Of a stretch of 5,708 nucleotides of DNA, positions 5,591-5,708 are shown piece by piece. Source of the DNA: Bdellovibrionales bacterium (GTDB lineage: Bacteria; Bdellovibrionota; Bdellovibrionia; Bdellovibrionales; JAMPXM01); the NCBI GenBank assembly GCA_005793615.1, contig SXRI01000427.1, positions 1-5,708 of the forward strand, read 5' to 3'. Each line of letters starts with the position of its first letter. Positions within the stretch are counted from its first letter, which is position 1. The notes below the pieces were generated by a model. That model saw nothing but the letters and a program-made list of their open reading frames with translations. It was not told the DNA's origin and searched no databases. The translations under genes and the position numbers were made by a program.

Positions 5591-5708
5591 TCAACAGTGA
5601 GCACGCACGGCAAAGGTCGAGTCACGTTTGCTCGCGAAGCCCATACGAATGTCGAGGCTAAATCCACGATCGCGTAAGGCTCGCTTTAAAGTACCTGTGC
5701 AGGCATAA
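5591..5708 (-). CDS. C-terminal end of an unidentified gene cut by the right edge
   Basis: A minus-strand frame is open from the right edge to a TGA at 5591-5593 and gives 38 visible residues ending SKRDSTFAVRAHC. The alternation of charged and hydrophobic residues (SLDIRMGF, TFAVRAHC) reads like real protein, and the stop falls 33 bp before the next gene on the same strand, a normal operon distance. The order Cys, then ALRDRG, IRMGF and finally RAHC loosely recalls the core of small transglutaminase-like proteins, where the His is followed by Trp; here a stop follows instead. This is too short to assign a function, and the protein may simply end here. Confidence 0.4.
   Translation of the reverse strand, partial: YACTGTLKRALRDRGFSLDIRMGFASKRDSTFAVRAHC

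Noticed and set aside
1..5708. CRISPR array, tRNA or rRNA genes
   Set aside because: No regularly spaced long repeats, cloverleaf-like segments or rRNA-like conserved stretches were seen. The 11-bp ATATGAG repeats are far too short for CRISPR.

Overview
The window looks like an ordinary, tightly packed chromosomal segment of a Gram-negative bacterium. GC is near half by eye, with a more AT-rich stretch at bases 1-150. Two, possibly three, products carry export signals (a lipoprotein-type leader and Sec-type signal peptides), and several starts are TTG. A clade III type phosphofructokinase, a two-part GNAT acetyltransferase and several small unrecognised exported proteins would suit a Bdellovibrionota/deltaproteobacterium-like host. 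That placement is an inference; nothing here fixes the taxon.

Layout from left to right. Bases 1-246 hold no convincing complete gene, but they contain two imperfect 21-bp direct repeats 27 bp apart and a 19-bp near-palindrome. Together these could be the end of a mobile element. At 247-287 an ATATGAG motif is repeated four times at 11-12 bp steps. It creates two four-codon mini-ORFs that overlap ATGA-style into the start of a small exported Cys/Tyr-containing probable lipoprotein (271-813, +). Sixteen bases after that gene, on the same strand, lies a cytoplasmic endonuclease/exonuclease/phosphatase (EEP) protein (830-1918, +). Its tail overlaps by 9 bp the tail of a convergent GNAT acetyltransferase (1910-2776, -). 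A 112-bp divergent intergenic region separates the GNAT gene from pfkA (2889-3935, +), the 6-phosphofructokinase of glycolysis. pfkA runs tail to tail, 15 bp away, into a minus-strand cluster. In transcription order the cluster is: the end of an unidentified gene cut by the right edge (5591-5708), an exported protein of unknown function (4934-5557), and an exported YafD-like EEP protein (3951-4889).

How the genes relate: pfkA is housekeeping metabolism. The two EEP proteins belong to visibly different subfamilies, one without and one with a signal peptide, and both keep the full catalytic set; their substrates cannot be read from the sequence. The exported unknown and the exported EEP are 44 bp apart on one strand and are probably co-transcribed. 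No tRNA, rRNA, CRISPR array, complete insertion sequence or strong intrinsic terminator was seen. The most unusual signals are the ATATGAG repeat/mini-ORF leader, the possible mobile-element end at the left edge, and altered conserved residues in the phosphofructokinase.
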